DNA from: Camelimonas fluminis
Lineage (GTDB): Bacteria; Pseudomonadota; Alphaproteobacteria; Rhizobiales; Beijerinckiaceae
NCBI RefSeq assembly: GCF_014656355.1
Contig: NZ_BNCG01000009.1
Coordinates: 33,127 to 97,126 of the forward strand
Length of the DNA: 64,000 bases
Direction: 5' to 3'
Part shown: positions 8,929-18,458 of the stretch, one piece after another
How the letters are laid out: the number at the start of each line of letters is the position of its first letter
Position numbering within the stretch: position 1 is the first letter of the stretch
Notes under the pieces: generated by a model
The model's database searches: none
The model's input: the letters and a program-made list of their open reading frames with translations, nothing else
What the model was told of the DNA's origin: nothing
Translations under genes and position numbers: made by a program

Positions 8929-10206
8929 TCAGCCATTGACCGACGCATCAGCCGGCGCCGCGCTCTTGGCCTTTTTGGCGAGCACCGCCTCGGCGATCGA
9001 GCCAGGCAACTGGCGCGGCGTCTCAAACAGGCCGAGCAGCGGCAGGATGATGAGGAAGTAAGAGAAGTAGAAGACGGTCAGAACCTGCGCCGCCAGGGTG
9101 TAGCCGCCCTCGGCCGGCTTGGCGCCGAGCCAGCCCAGCACAACGCAGGTGGCGACGAACAGCCAGAAGAACACCCGGAACACCGGACGGTAGTTGCCCG
9201 AGCGCACCTTCGACGTGTCGAGCCAGGGCAGGAACGCGAGGATCAGCACCGCCGAGAACATCGCCAGCACGCCGCCAAGCTTGGAAGGGATGGCGCGCAG
9301 GATCGCGTAGAACGGCAGGAAGTACCATTCCGGAACGATGTGGGCCGGCGTGACCGAAGGGTTAGCCTCGATGTAGTTGTCGGCGTGGCCCATGAAATTC
9401 GGGATGTAGAACAGGAACCAGGCGAACAGGATGAGGAAGAACACCACGCCCACGGCGTCCTTGACGGTCGCATAGGGGGTGAACGGCACGGTGTCCTTGC
9501 GGATGTTCTTCACTTCCACGCCGGTCGGATTGTTCTGGCCGACATGGTGCAGCGCCCAGATGTGCAGGCCGACGACGCCCGCCAGCATGAACGGCAGCAG
9601 ATAGTGCAGCGCGAAGAAACGGTTCAGGGTCGGATTGTCCACCGCGAACCCACCCCACAGCAGGGTGACGATCCAGGTGCCGACGCCAGGAATGATCTCG
9701 TCAAAGGCCGAAAACAGGTTGGTGATGACGGTGGCGCCCCAGAACGACATCTGGCCCCACGGCAGCACGTAACCCATGAAGGCGGTGGCCATCATCAGCA
9801 GGAAGATGATCACGCCAAGGATCCACAGCACCTCGCGCGGCGCCTTGTAGGAGCCGTAGTACATGCCGCGGAAGATGTGGACGTAGACCGCGATGAAGAA
9901 CATCGAAGCGCCGTTGGCGTGCATGTAGCGCAGCAGCCAGCCGAAATTGACGTCGCGCATGATCGATTCGACCGATGCGAACGCCAGCTTGGCGTTAGGC
10001 ACATAGTGCATGGCCAGCACGACGCCGGTCACGATCTGCACCACCAGCATCATCGTGAGGATGGCGCCGAAGGTCCAGAAATAGTTCAGGTTGCGCGGAA
10101 CCGGATAGGCGACCGCCGACGAATGCGTGAGGCTGATAATCGGCAGCCGGGCCTCGAGCCACTTCGTGAAGCCGCTCTTGGGGACGTAAACAGAATGGCC
10201 TTCCAT
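8929..10206 (-). CDS. petB: cytochrome b (bc1 complex)
   Basis: Eight-helix cytochrome b of 425 residues from ATG 10206; the frame is open upstream, but that part overlaps petA and is not coding. Paired heme-ligand histidines are visible in helices B and [17 protein letters not shown] and [18 protein letters not shown]. The Qo-site [10 protein letters not shown] motif is intact, as is the [10 protein letters not shown] loop. The protein holds the two b hemes and both quinone sites of the complex. The gene lies between petA (34 bp upstream) and petC (21 bp downstream) in one minus-strand operon ending at the hairpin near 7960. Length fits the unfused alphaproteobacterial form. Confidence 0.97.
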   Translation of the reverse strand: MEGHSVYVPKSGFTKWLEARLPIISLTHSSAVAYPVPRNLNYFWTFGAILTMMLVVQIVTGVVLAMHYVPNAKLAFASVESIMRDVNFGWLLRYMHANGASMFFIAVYVHIFRGMYYGSYKAPREVLWILGVIIFLLMMATAFMGYVLPWGQMSFWGATVITNLFSAFDEIIPGVGTWIVTLLWGGFAVDNPTLNRFFALHYLLPFMLAGVVGLHIWALHHVGQNNPTGVEVKNIRKDTVPFTPYATVKDAVGVVFFLILFAWFLFYIPNFMGHADNYIEANPSVTPAHIVPEWYFLPFYAILRAIPSKLGGVLAMFSAVLILAFLPWLDTSKVRSGNYRPVFRVFFWLFVATCVVLGWLGAKPAEGGYTLAAQVLTVFYFSYFLIILPLLGLFETPRQLPGSIAEAVLAKKAKSAAPADASVNG

Positions 10207-10240
10207 AATGGTCGCCTGCTCCAGAAATGGTCGTTGCGCC

Positions 10241-10771
10241 TCAGCCGATCGTGATCTTCGAATCGGAGACGAATGTGTAGGGCGGAATCGGCAGATTGGT
10301 CGGCGCCGGCCCCTGGCGAATGCGGCCTGACGTGTCAAACACCGAGCCATGGCACGGGCAGAACCAGCCTTCATACTGGCCCTGGTGCCCAAGCGGCACG
10401 CAACCGAGGTGCGTGCAGTTGCCGTACACCACCAGCCACTGGGCGTGGCCCTGCTTGACGCGCGCCGAGTCGGGCTGCGGGTCGCGGAGAGAGGCCACGT
10501 CCACCTTGGCGGCGGACTCGATCTCCGCCTTCGTGCGATGGCGAACAAATATCAGCTTGCCGCGCCAGAACAGCTTGAGAATCTGACCTTCCGCCACGGG
10601 CGTCAGGTCAACGTCAACTGGAGCGCCGGCGGCGATGGTGGCGGCGTCCGGCTGCATCTGCGCGATGAACGGCCATGCGACAGCGGCGGCGCCGACAGCG
10701 CCGACCGCCCCGGTGGCGATCAGGAGGAAGTCACGCCGGGTCGGCTCGGCGGATGGTACGGTCTCGGCCAC
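10241..10771 (-). CDS. petA: Rieske iron-sulfur protein (bc1 complex)
   Basis: Ubiquinol-cytochrome c reductase iron-sulfur subunit, 176 residues. The N-terminus has a Tat signal-anchor, TRRDFLLIA (11-19), followed by one membrane helix, as expected for a protein exported with its [2Fe-2S] cluster. Cluster ligands lie in CTHLGC (119-124) and CPCHGS (138-143), both intact with the disulfide cysteines. It accepts an electron from quinol at the Qo site and passes it to cytochrome c1. First gene of petABC. The 700 bases upstream have no gene and should contain the operon promoter. Confidence 0.97.
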   Translation of the reverse strand: MAETVPSAEPTRRDFLLIATGAVGAVGAAAVAWPFIAQMQPDAATIAAGAPVDVDLTPVAEGQILKLFWRGKLIFVRHRTKAEIESAAKVDVASLRDPQPDSARVKQGHAQWLVVYGNCTHLGCVPLGHQGQYEGWFCPCHGSVFDTSGRIRQGPAPTNLPIPPYTFVSDSKITIG

Positions 10772-11471
10772 AATCGGCTCCTACAAAAGTGGACGGTGCC
10801 CGGCGACATCGGCCCGTCCCGCTGTAAACCGGGCGCGGTGCGCCGGACCTGGCGGCGCCGATGTCACGCGAAACACCCACGCCAGAAACTGCGCGCGACG
10901 ATGGGAGTCGCCATGCGGCTCTTTGGCATGCTTCAAAAGTGGTGTCCATACCAGCACAGGCAGCCTGTCGCTGCCAAGCGCTGGCGCGAAAGCTGGCCGT
11001 GCGCCGCCCCCTGCTCACAGGCGGATGCAAAAGGATTGCGCGCAACCACTTCCTTGATAACGCCGTGTTTCCGCCACACTCGGCGCCATCGTCAACAAAA
11101 AACCACATGCGGCATTCCGCGCCACCTTGCGGCGGCGAAAATAGGCCCCATGGCCGTCGGGCGCGCGGAAAACGGCTTCGGCCACCCGACGCGGACGCCA
11201 TTTTTTCCTCATTAAAGTGAATCAGATCATGTGCATGACGCCCCTGACCATGGCGATCGCGGCCGGCGCGCGTCCCGGAACGGCGGGTGCTCCCGCGTCT
11301 TTCGCCATCGCCCGTCGCGGCGGGAACAGGGATCGCTTTCGCCCGCCTGTCGATACATGATGCGCCGCGAAGCTGGCCCGGCAGCCGGCGGACGCCTCGC
11401 GGGTCGGGGCGCTTCACGACCGGGAACTGTTGCGGCGCGCCGGAAACCCGCGCCATGTCAGGACGGCAATC
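10772..11471. other. 700-bp divergent spacer between petA and trmL
   Basis: No convincing gene is visible. All open frames here are GC-driven, lack homology I recognise and have poor start contexts. The motif CAAAAGTGG occurs near 10784 and again near 10934, resembling the core of dispersed repeats elsewhere in the window. The bc1 promoter should lie near the left end, but I see no clear -35/-10 pair. Confidence 0.5.
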
Positions 11472-11945
11472 ATGCGCCTTGCGCTATTTCAACCGGATAT
11501 TCCACAGAACACAGGCGCGATCCTGCGTCTCGGCGCCTGTCTCAACGTGGCGGTGGACATCATCGAACCAGCCGGTTTTCCGGTCACCGACCGACATTTT
11601 CGCCGCGCCGGCATGGATTATCTGGATAACGTGCGCATCGACCGCCATGCCTCCTGGCGCGCCTTCCAGCAGGCGCATGCAGCGCGCGGCGGCCGGCTGG
11701 TGCTGGCCACCACCAGGGGCTCCCTCGCCCTGCCGGACTTCAGCTTCGCGCCAGACGACACGCTGCTGCTTGGGCGGGAAAGCGCCGGCGCGCCGGACTA
11801 TGTCCATGCGGCGGCTGACGCGGCGGTGCATATCCCGCTGGCCAACGACATGCGCTCGCTTAACGTCGCCATGGCCGCCGCCATTTTCGCCGCGGAGGCG
11901 CTGCGCCAGACGGGGGGCTGGCCGCGCGCCCATGTTGGCGCTTGA
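11472..11945 (+). CDS. trmL: tRNA (cytidine(34)-2'-O)-methyltransferase
   Basis: SPOUT-class methyltransferase of 157 residues that 2'-O-methylates the wobble nucleotide of tRNA-Leu isoacceptors using S-adenosylmethionine. Start ATG 11472 (MRLALFQPDIPQNTGA) matches the conserved beginning of the family; 14 upstream codons are non-conserved. The knot region is complete: NTGAILRLGA near the N-terminus, LLLGRESAGAP and IPLANDMRSLNVAMAAAI near the C-terminus. Length agrees with TrmL/YibK, which is essentially a bare SPOUT domain. It lies upstream of hemF on the same strand with a 159-bp gap. Confidence 0.93.
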   Translation: MRLALFQPDIPQNTGAILRLGACLNVAVDIIEPAGFPVTDRHFRRAGMDYLDNVRIDRHASWRAFQQAHAARGGRLVLATTRGSLALPDFSFAPDDTLLLGRESAGAPDYVHAAADAAVHIPLANDMRSLNVAMAAAIFAAEALRQTGGWPRAHVGA

Positions 11946-11951
11946 CCCTTT

Positions 11952-11979
11952 GCGCATGATCCTTGGCGCATGATCCTTG
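11952..11979. repeat. 14-bp perfect tandem duplication
   Basis: GCGCATGATCCTTG occurs twice without a gap, just after the trmL stop. It belongs to a set of similar short tandem duplications in spacers of this window. Confidence 0.85.
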
Positions 11980-12104
11980 GCGATTCACCCGATGGGCGCG
12001 TGACGCGGCGGGCGCCCCCTGGTCAATTTCTCCCATGGCGCAACGGCGCCGATGGCGTCAGATACATGCTGGCGTTACGGATACGCCAGAGATGGAGAAG
12101 CGAC

Positions 12105-13055
12105 GTGACCAATCCCGCAGGCAAGCCGGCCCAGTTGCCCCCCAAGGCAACCCTTGATGGTTACAAGGAGCGCGCCGCCACGTGGTTCGCCGGACTTCAG
12201 GAGCGGATTTTCGCGGCTTTCGAGAAGCTCGAGGACGAAGCCAGCGACCTGCCTCCCGGTTCCTGGGCGCCTGACATGCCGCAGGAGATTCGCGACAGGC
12301 CCGGCCGCTTCGTGCGCACGCCGTGGACGCGCACCGACCACACCGGCGCGCCGGGCGGCGGCGGCGCCATGGGTCTGCTGCACGGCCGGGTGTTCGAGAA
12401 GGCCGGCGTGCATGTTTCCACCGTGCACGGCGAGTTCGCACCCGAGTTTCGCGGCCAGATCCCGGGCACGGACACGCATCCCGGCTTCTGGGCCGCCGGC
12501 ATCTCGCTCATCGCCCATCCCTGGCACCCCCAGGTTCCAACCGTGCACATGAACACGCGCTTCGTCGTCACCTCGAAGCCGTGGTTCGGCGGCGGCGCCG
12601 ATCTGACGCCAATGCTCGACGCCCGGCGCAGCCAGGACGACCCTGATGCCCGGGCGTTCCACGCCGCCATGCGCGGCGCCTGCGCCGGCCATCCGCACGC
12701 CGACTACCCGCGTTACAGGGAATGGTGCGACGAGTACTTTTTCCTGAAGCACCGCAACGAGATGCGCGGCATCGGCGGCATTTTCTACGACTATGTCTGG
12801 AACGACGATTTCGACGCGGATATGGCCTTTACCCGCAGCGTCGGCGAGGCTTTCCTCGATATCTATCCGGCCATCGTCCGCGCCAACATGGGCAAGCCGT
12901 GGCGCGATGAGGAGCGGCTGGAGCAGCAGGTGCGGCGCGGCCGCTACGTCGAGTTCAACCTGCTCTATGATCGCGGCACGGTGTTCGGCCTGAAGACGGG
13001 CGGCAATATCGCCTCGATCCTGTCGTCGATGCCGCCGACAGTGCGCTGGCCGTAA
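12105..13055 (+). CDS. hemF: oxygen-dependent coproporphyrinogen III oxidase
   Basis: HemF, 316 residues, converts coproporphyrinogen III to protoporphyrinogen IX by two oxygen-dependent decarboxylations. The start is taken as GTG 12105 because GGAG lies seven bases upstream; an ATG at 12066 in the same frame has no ribosome site. Family signatures are clear: [20 protein letters not shown], the PTVHMNTRF strand, [10 protein letters not shown], and the [11 protein letters not shown] to GIGGIFYD region. The C-terminus [14 protein letters not shown] is the dimer/active-site strand. It is close to full family length. The gene converges on folK with only 4 bp between stop codons. Confidence 0.96.
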   Translation: MTNPAGKPAQLPPKATLDGYKERAATWFAGLQERIFAAFEKLEDEASDLPPGSWAPDMPQEIRDRPGRFVRTPWTRTDHTGAPGGGGAMGLLHGRVFEKAGVHVSTVHGEFAPEFRGQIPGTDTHPGFWAAGISLIAHPWHPQVPTVHMNTRFVVTSKPWFGGGADLTPMLDARRSQDDPDARAFHAAMRGACAGHPHADYPRYREWCDEYFFLKHRNEMRGIGGIFYDYVWNDDFDADMAFTRSVGEAFLDIYPAIVRANMGKPWRDEERLEQQVRRGRYVEFNLLYDRGTVFGLKTGGNIASILSSMPPTVRWP

Positions 13056-13059
13056 CCGG

Positions 13060-13647
13060 TCAGTCTTCCAGCCGCTCAAGTCCCTGCATCGACAGGCGCG
13101 CCAGCGCCTGTCGCGCCGGCATCTGGACCACAAGCCCCCCGTCGCGCACGCTCACCGGCAGATCGGGCGCCAGCTCCACCAGCGGCGCCAGGGCGAACGC
13201 CCGCTCCCCAAGGCGCGGATGCGGCAGGGTCAACTCCGGCGTATCAAGCGCCACATTGGCCATGTCGAGCAGATCGATGTCGATGGGACGCGGCCCCCAG
13301 CGCCGGGCGTCCGGCGCCTGACGGTCGCGGCCCAGCCGCCGTTCGACATCCAGACACAGACGCAACAGGGCCAGTGGCGGCAAGGTCGCCCCAATCTCCA
13401 CGCAAGCATTGAGAAATGGCGGCTGGTCAGGATCGCCCCAGGGCGGCGTGCGCCACAGCGCCGAGCGCCGGCGCATCTCGACCCCTTCCGCCGCCGCAAG
13501 CAGGGCGATGGCGGCGTCGAACCGCGCCGCCACGTCGCCGAGATTGCCGCCGAGCCCCAGGAAAGCGCGGGTGAAGACAACGTCTGCCGGCGCCGCCCGC
13601 CCCCCTTCCGGCGCCATGTCTCCCTGGGGAATGTCTCCCTGGATCAT
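13060..13647 (-). CDS. folK: 2-amino-4-hydroxy-6-hydroxymethyldihydropteridine pyrophosphokinase
   Basis: HPPK, 195 residues, transfers pyrophosphate from ATP to 6-hydroxymethyl-dihydropterin in folate synthesis. LGLGGNLGDV (30-39) is the N-terminal signature, and RPIDIDLL (119-126) supplies the two metal-binding aspartates. WRTPPWGDPDQPPFLN is the pterin-side loop. The N-terminus carries about 25 extra residues compared with E. coli HPPK; an internal methionine at residue 11 is an alternative start. Its ATG overlaps the folP stop in ATGA (13644-13647), so folP and folK are co-translated, matching their consecutive steps. Confidence 0.95.
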   Translation of the reverse strand: MIQGDIPQGDMAPEGGRAAPADVVFTRAFLGLGGNLGDVAARFDAAIALLAAAEGVEMRRRSALWRTPPWGDPDQPPFLNACVEIGATLPPLALLRLCLDVERRLGRDRQAPDARRWGPRPIDIDLLDMANVALDTPELTLPHPRLGERAFALAPLVELAPDLPVSVRDGGLVVQMPARQALARLSMQGLERLED

Positions 13648-14612
13648 GCGCCCCTCTCCATGGCGGATGCGAGCGCCGGCTCAGGCGCCATCACCCCCTG
13701 GACAATGCGCAGGGCGTCGCGATGGGCGGCGACGTCATGCACCCGCAGCACATCGGCGCCAAAGGCCAGGGCCAGGCTATGCCCGGCAAGCGAGCCGGCA
13801 AGCCGGTCGGCCACCTCGCGGCCAGTCAGCAGGCCGATGGTCGATTTGCGCGAAACGCCGACCAGCACCGGCAGGCCGTAACAGGCCCGAAGCTCGGGAA
13901 GCCGGCGTATGGCCTCCAGATGCTGGGCGCGCGTCGCGCCAAAACCGAAGCCGATATCCAGCACGATGCAATCGTCGCGCACGCCAGCCTGGGCGGCGAT
14001 GGCCAGCGAACGGTCGAAGAAACGCCGGAACAGGTCCATGACGTCGGCGTCCGGCTGCGTCGCTTCGGCGTTGTGCATGATGACGACGCCGGCGCCATGC
14101 CCGGCCGCGACCCGGGCAATGTCGGGGTCGCGCTGCAATCCCCAGATATCGTTGACGATCCCCGCCCCCGCCGCGAGCGCGGCGCTGGCGACCGGGGCCT
14201 TCCAGGTATCGATGGAGATCACCGCCGGCAGTCCCGCCTGCGCCAGCGCCGCCCGCGCGGCGTGGATGGCTGGCGTCACCCGGGCGATTTCTTCGTCCGC
14301 CGGCGTCGGCGCATGACCGGGGCGGGTGGATTCGCCCCCCACGTCGATGATGTCCGCCCCGTCCCGCGCCATGGCGCAGGCATGGGCCGCCGCGACCGCG
14401 GGGGCGTTGAACTGGCCGCCGTCGGAAAACGAGTCCGGCGTGACGTTGAGCACGCCCATCAACAGCGGCAGCCGGTCGCTCCGCCAGGCCTCATCCGCGC
14501 CCAGGGACGGTCGCTGGCGCAGGCGGGCCAGCAGGCGCGACGCCGCGACGCCATCTGGTTCGCCTGGGGCAAACGGCTGGTCTGGCGCAATGGGAGAATG
14601 GTGCTCGGTCAT
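13644..14612 (-). CDS. folP: dihydropteroate synthase
   Basis: DHPS, 322 residues, condenses the folK product with p-aminobenzoate to dihydropteroate; it is the sulfonamide target. The TIM-barrel motifs are intact: GVLNVTPDSFSDGG (53-66), DVGGESTRPG (90-99), the SIDTWK and NDIWG strands, and GVSRKSTIG near the C-terminus with the PABA/phosphate-binding lysine and serine. About 45 N-terminal residues precede the barrel and are not conserved, so the true start may be internal. It is first in a two-gene folP-folK unit, 51 bp past the end of the cyclase gene. Confidence 0.95.
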   Translation of the reverse strand: MTEHHSPIAPDQPFAPGEPDGVAASRLLARLRQRPSLGADEAWRSDRLPLLMGVLNVTPDSFSDGGQFNAPAVAAAHACAMARDGADIIDVGGESTRPGHAPTPADEEIARVTPAIHAARAALAQAGLPAVISIDTWKAPVASAALAAGAGIVNDIWGLQRDPDIARVAAGHGAGVVIMHNAEATQPDADVMDLFRRFFDRSLAIAAQAGVRDDCIVLDIGFGFGATRAQHLEAIRRLPELRACYGLPVLVGVSRKSTIGLLTGREVADRLAGSLAGHSLALAFGADVLRVHDVAAHRDALRIVQGVMAPEPALASAMERGA

Positions 14613-14663
14613 GCCAGTTTCATTGCGCCAAATCCGCCGCCCGTCCAGCCCACAACGTGGCTG

Positions 14664-16457
14664 TCAGTCGCCGCCACGCCCACGCAGGCGATCACGCCAG
14701 TTGCGCCGGCTGGCCAGGGCAGCGCCGGCGGCCAGCGTTTCCGGCGCCGGAACCGCCGCCGTCACGCGCACGTCCCGGGCGCGGCGGGCCAGCCCCACGG
14801 CGACCGGCGTCGCCACGCCCTTCACCGGAAAACCACGGAACTGGTGCTCCGACGCCGTGACGTCGATGCCGGCGGCCTCGGCGGTGGCGGCGGAAAACGC
14901 CAGTTGCACGTTCTCCTGCTTGGCGATCGATTCAATGCGGCTGGCCACATTGACCGTTGGGCCGATCACCGTGATGGCGGCGCTGTCGCCCCAGCCAATG
15001 CGGCCCACCACCAGTGGCCCGGTGTGAACGCCCATCGCCACCCGCAGCGGATCATCCAGTTCCGCCGCCAGCTCGCGGTTCAATTGATCCAGCGCCAGGT
15101 CGATGTCCCGCGCCGCCAGCAGCGCCCGCGTCGCTCCGGTGACCGCGTCGCCGCCTTCGGGAAACAGGGCGAGCAGGCCGTCGCCCATGTATTTCTCAAT
15201 GCGGCCTCCAGCCTGCTCGATCGCCACGCCCATCAGCTGGAACACGCGGTTCAGAATGAACACGGTGTCGTACGGCAGCTTGGACTCGCTCAACCGGGTG
15301 AAGCCGCGAATATCGGCGAACAGCACGGTGAAGCGCCGCTCAACGCCGCCGGCTTCCAGATTGGCCACCGCCTTGAGAGCTGCCTGCGCCGGGCGCGCCT
15401 TGCCGCGCGCCGGCGACAGCAGCGGCTGCACCACCACCGCGCCGCGCGGCTGCGCCTGGCAGGCAAGACGCACGTCAGCATCAGCGCCGATGGACTGCAG
15501 CGTCATGCGCTCGGCTTCGCCCACCGGCGACATCTCGTCCAGCCCCCGGAGCACGCGCACCCGGCACGTGGAGCAGCGGGCCCGTCCACCGCAAACCGCC
15601 AGATGCGGAACCCCATTGGCGCGGCCGATTTCGAGAATGGTCCCGCCACGCGCGCCCTGCACCGTCGGCCCATCGAGATACTGGATGCTGACCGTGCGGC
15701 GGGCGAGGCGCGACGCCGCCAGCCGCCCGACGGCGACGGCCAAAACCAGCGCCGTCACGCCGTAGAACGCCCGCTGACCCAGATCGCGCCAGCCAGCCAG
15801 CGCGACTTCGCCTGCCTGCGACGGCCAGTTGACGGTTTGCTTCAGCGCCTCCATGGCCGCCGGGTCTGCCAGCTCCACGTCAAGGCGTCGCCCCTCGGCG
15901 ACGAACCCGGCCAGGGCGAGGGCCGGAACCAGCACCGCGCCGGACAGCAGCCACGGCGCCCAGCGGGCGTACCAGTGCGCCTCGCGCAGCCACATATGCA
16001 GGCCAAGGCAGCCATGGACCCATACCAGCGCCAGCAGCAGCGATTGGGGGATCGCCGCGCCCGGCCACAGCCGCGCCAGCTCGTAGGCATAGTTGTCATT
16101 GACCCGAAGGATCGAAAAAGCCACCCGGGTATTGACGATGTGCGGAATGAGCAAGAACGGAATGGCGAAGCCGGACAGTAGCTGCGCCCACTCCCATCCG
16201 CGCAGCTGGAACGAGCGTTTGCCGCCGACCCGCGCCAGCGCCAGAACGCCGTGGACCGCCAAAGCGAGACCCAGGATGATCGAGCCTGGCGCGGAGCGCG
16301 TGACCGCCGTCCGGGCGGTGCGAACCGCCTCCATGACGTCAAGGCTGACCAACCCCAGCGCGACGTTGAGGAAAAGCGTTCCCGCGAAAGCGAACATGAC
16401 AAGGCCTGAGGCCAGCCGCAGCCGTTGCGCCGGCGACCCCAGCAACAGCCTGTTCAT
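14664..16457 (-). CDS. cyaC: redox-sensing membrane adenylate cyclase with heme-type anchor and 2Fe-2S domain
   Basis: A 597-residue class III nucleotide cyclase with three parts. Residues 10-250 are six predicted membrane helices with histidines at 69, 106, 148 and 154, arranged as in succinate-dehydrogenase-type b-heme anchors. Residues 255-345 form a plant-type ferredoxin domain with C289, C295, C298 and C333. Residues 375-560 are the cyclase catalytic domain, with metal aspartates D382 (FADIRGF) and D426 (YMGDGLLA). This architecture matches Sinorhizobium CyaC, reported to have a quinone-responsive diheme anchor. ATG 16457 is preceded by GGGAGAGG. Function is cAMP synthesis tied to the quinone pool; the symbol is given by domain analogy. 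Confidence 0.85.
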   Translation of the reverse strand: MNRLLLGSPAQRLRLASGLVMFAFAGTLFLNVALGLVSLDVMEAVRTARTAVTRSAPGSIILGLALAVHGVLALARVGGKRSFQLRGWEWAQLLSGFAIPFLLIPHIVNTRVAFSILRVNDNYAYELARLWPGAAIPQSLLLALVWVHGCLGLHMWLREAHWYARWAPWLLSGAVLVPALALAGFVAEGRRLDVELADPAAMEALKQTVNWPSQAGEVALAGWRDLGQRAFYGVTALVLAVAVGRLAASRLARRTVSIQYLDGPTVQGARGGTILEIGRANGVPHLAVCGGRARCSTCRVRVLRGLDEMSPVGEAERMTLQSIGADADVRLACQAQPRGAVVVQPLLSPARGKARPAQAALKAVANLEAGGVERRFTVLFADIRGFTRLSESKLPYDTVFILNRVFQLMGVAIEQAGGRIEKYMGDGLLALFPEGGDAVTGATRALLAARDIDLALDQLNRELAAELDDPLRVAMGVHTGPLVVGRIGWGDSAAITVIGPTVNVASRIESIAKQENVQLAFSAATAEAAGIDVTASEHQFRGFPVKGVATPVAVGLARRARDVRVTAAVPAPETLAAGAALASRRNWRDRLRGRGGD

Positions 16458-16867
16458 GACGCCTCTCCCAATCCTGGACGCCGGCGCGTCCGCGAACCGG
16501 CGTCTGAAACAAATATGGTTTCGCCGGCGAGAAATCGCTGGGGGGCGGTCAACCTGCCGCATTGTCCGGTGAGGTTTGTCACGGACAGACCGGACATGGG
16601 CAATTCAAAATGACGCGCGCAAGGCAAAAGGCGCGAAAATCCCGCCTGACCAGAAAAACCGGTCATTGCGATCACCGGATCGCCCCTGGAAGCCCCAGTG
16701 TTTCAGCGGCGCGGCGCCAGACGGACGCCCAGAGGCGCTGCGCACGCCAATGAGGCCGCCCCTTCGGATTTTGGGTAAAGCCGCGCGGCGCCAGGGTTCT
16801 GCGGATCGCGGATACGTCGGCGCCTCCGAGGTCTGGTTTGCGGTGTCCTGCGGGCGACGCCTGGCGT
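16458..16867. other. intergenic region upstream of the cyclase
   Basis: No gene is seen in 410 bases. The part next to the cyclase start includes an inverted repeat described separately. The rest is GC-rich without recognisable signals. Confidence 0.5.
16563..16596. promoter_or_regulatory. inverted repeat TGTCCGGT-N18-ACCGGACA
   Basis: Perfect 8-bp arms separated by 18 bases, about 105 bp upstream of the cyclase start. Spacing and symmetry would suit a dimeric regulator, but it may be chance or a weak stem-loop. No known consensus is claimed. Confidence 0.35.
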
Positions 16868-17836
16868 TCAGCCGGCGCCGCCGCCTGCCGGCCCGCGCCC
16901 CTTGTGGACAGGAAACCGCAGCGCCGACGACGCGCGCCCGGGGCTCCGGGCGCTCCAGTGCAGGCCGCCGCCGAGACTTCGCGCAACGCGACCCGCGACC
17001 CGCTGGGTCATGACGCCGTGCGCGTCCGCCGTCCATGACGGCGCGCCCGCCCGCAACCACGTCAGCCCCAGCACCGCCTCACTCCCCTCCAGGGTGAGAC
17101 TGATCCGCAATGGCTCTTCAGACGACGGATCCTCCCGCAAGGCGAGGAACAGCAGATCCGCCAGAACGAGACACAACCGGACAAAGTCCTCATGGTCCAG
17201 CTCCATGGGCGCAATGGCGATTTCCCCATGCAGGTCCGGACGGCGCTCGGCGCGGATGATCTCCTCGCACAGATCGGTCATGACGCTGGACAGATCGCCC
17301 CCTTCCAGCGTCATCTGGCCGCGCATCAACCGCTCGACGCGGGCGGTCATCAGCATGCGCTCGCGCGCCACGTCGGCCAGAAGACCGGGGTCCACGTCCT
17401 CCATCGTCCGCATCAAACTTGCCGCGACGCGCGCGTTGCGGCCCAGCCAGCGGCTCAGGGCGTCAGACAGCACCAGCACCTGCTGCGTCTGCCGGGCCTC
17501 CCGCGACGCCAGCGCCGCCTGCCGCGCCGCCAGCAGATAGACGACCAGCGCCGAAGCGGCATAGCCGCCAATGAACACCAAACCGTTCAGCGACAGGCCA
17601 AGGGTGAAGTTCAGCGGCGGCGACCGCATGGCGATGACAGCGGCCGCGACTGACACGGCCAGCACGAAGATCCCGGCGATCTGGCCGGCGAATGTCGTGG
17701 CGATGGCGATGCCGGCGAAGAACAGCACCAGCGGCAGGCCAACGATCGCCGCCCGCAGCCAGAGGACGAACAGCAGCGGAATCACGGCGCAGGCAATGGC
17801 CAGAACCGCCTGGGCGCGCGGGTCAGAAAGGCGCAT
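16868..17836 (-). CDS. membrane protein with degenerate histidine-kinase-like cytoplasmic region
   Basis: A 322-residue protein from ATG 17836, overlapping the 3' end of the upstream gene by 14 bp. Residues 10-110 hold about four membrane helices with SPPLNFTLGLSLNG, reminiscent of the DUF4118 membrane domain of KdpD-type sensors. A helical stretch (about 118-175) looks like a dimerisation/phosphotransfer bundle but has no histidine in the expected place. The C-terminal part, including MTQRVAGRVARSLGGGLHW and ending in ALRFPV, resembles the end of an ATPase domain without clear N, G1 or G2 boxes. It is distantly similar to the protein at 41919. Probably a non-catalytic sensor or a scaffold; function unknown. 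Confidence 0.6.
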   Translation of the reverse strand: MRLSDPRAQAVLAIACAVIPLLFVLWLRAAIVGLPLVLFFAGIAIATTFAGQIAGIFVLAVSVAAAVIAMRSPPLNFTLGLSLNGLVFIGGYAASALVVYLLAARQAALASREARQTQQVLVLSDALSRWLGRNARVAASLMRTMEDVDPGLLADVARERMLMTARVERLMRGQMTLEGGDLSSVMTDLCEEIIRAERRPDLHGEIAIAPMELDHEDFVRLCLVLADLLFLALREDPSSEEPLRISLTLEGSEAVLGLTWLRAGAPSWTADAHGVMTQRVAGRVARSLGGGLHWSARSPGRASSALRFPVHKGRGPAGGGAG

Positions 17837-18458
17837 CGGTCGCTCCAGCGTCGGCGCCGGTCCCGCCGTCGGCCCATTCGGCGAGGCGATGCGCGAGAGC
17901 CAGGGCCTGGTCGCGCTCAAGGGTGATGATGACCGGATCGCAATTGTCGAATTTCAGATCGAACCGGAGTTGCGCCCGGCCATCGGCGTAGGGGTCCGAC
18001 ACGCTGGCGTTGATCGCCTCGATCGCCATGTGCAACCCGCTGGCAGGCGCTGGCGGCGTAGCGGACAGCGAGGCCCGCGCCTGGCCCGCCAGCACGTCGC
18101 GGTCAACGAACAGGTCCGGCGCGCCCGGGCGCCGCGCCGCCGCGAGCGCACCAAAGGGGTCAAACGCCGCCGCGTCAGGGACATCCTCGCCAGAGGGCTG
18201 GATTTCGCCAAGCGGCTGCAGCCAGGCCTTGAGGGCCGGATCGAGACCATCGTCGTCAGCATGCCGCGGCGTCGGGGCGGCCTCAGCCAGGTCATCGGGG
18301 AGCGCCGGGGACGGCGCGTCGCCGGTACAGGTCAGCGGCAATGCAAAAGCCGGCTCCTGGGGCCCCGCCGCGCCATTCGGTTGCGAATCCGTGTCCCCGG
18401 ACGCGGACTGCCCCTGGCCCCCAAAGGTCCGCACGGCAGGCGACAAGGTAACGCGCAT
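17823..18458 (-). CDS. hypothetical protein
   Basis: A 211-residue protein of unknown function. ATG 18458 is chosen because GGAGC lies eight bases upstream; an ATG seven codons earlier lacks a site. The first 140 residues are rich in Ala, Pro, Asp and Gly and look disordered. The C-terminal 65 residues are better structured: IEAINASVSDPYADGRAQLR followed by FDLKFDNCDPVIITLERDQA and a final helix. No domain is recognised. It precedes and overlaps the kinase-like membrane protein by 14 bp, so the two are probably translated together and may work together. Confidence 0.6.
   Translation of the reverse strand: MRVTLSPAVRTFGGQGQSASGDTDSQPNGAAGPQEPAFALPLTCTGDAPSPALPDDLAEAAPTPRHADDDGLDPALKAWLQPLGEIQPSGEDVPDAAAFDPFGALAAARRPGAPDLFVDRDVLAGQARASLSATPPAPASGLHMAIEAINASVSDPYADGRAQLRFDLKFDNCDPVIITLERDQALALAHRLAEWADGGTGADAGATDAPF

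Noticed and set aside
8044..10206. Fused cytochrome b/c1 (fbcH)
   Set aside because: petB ends with a stop at 8929 and petC has its own start and signal peptide.
7756..10254. 832-codon plus-strand frame
   Set aside because: Shadow of petB and petC, which are unmistakable on the other strand; composition is His/Arg-rich noise.
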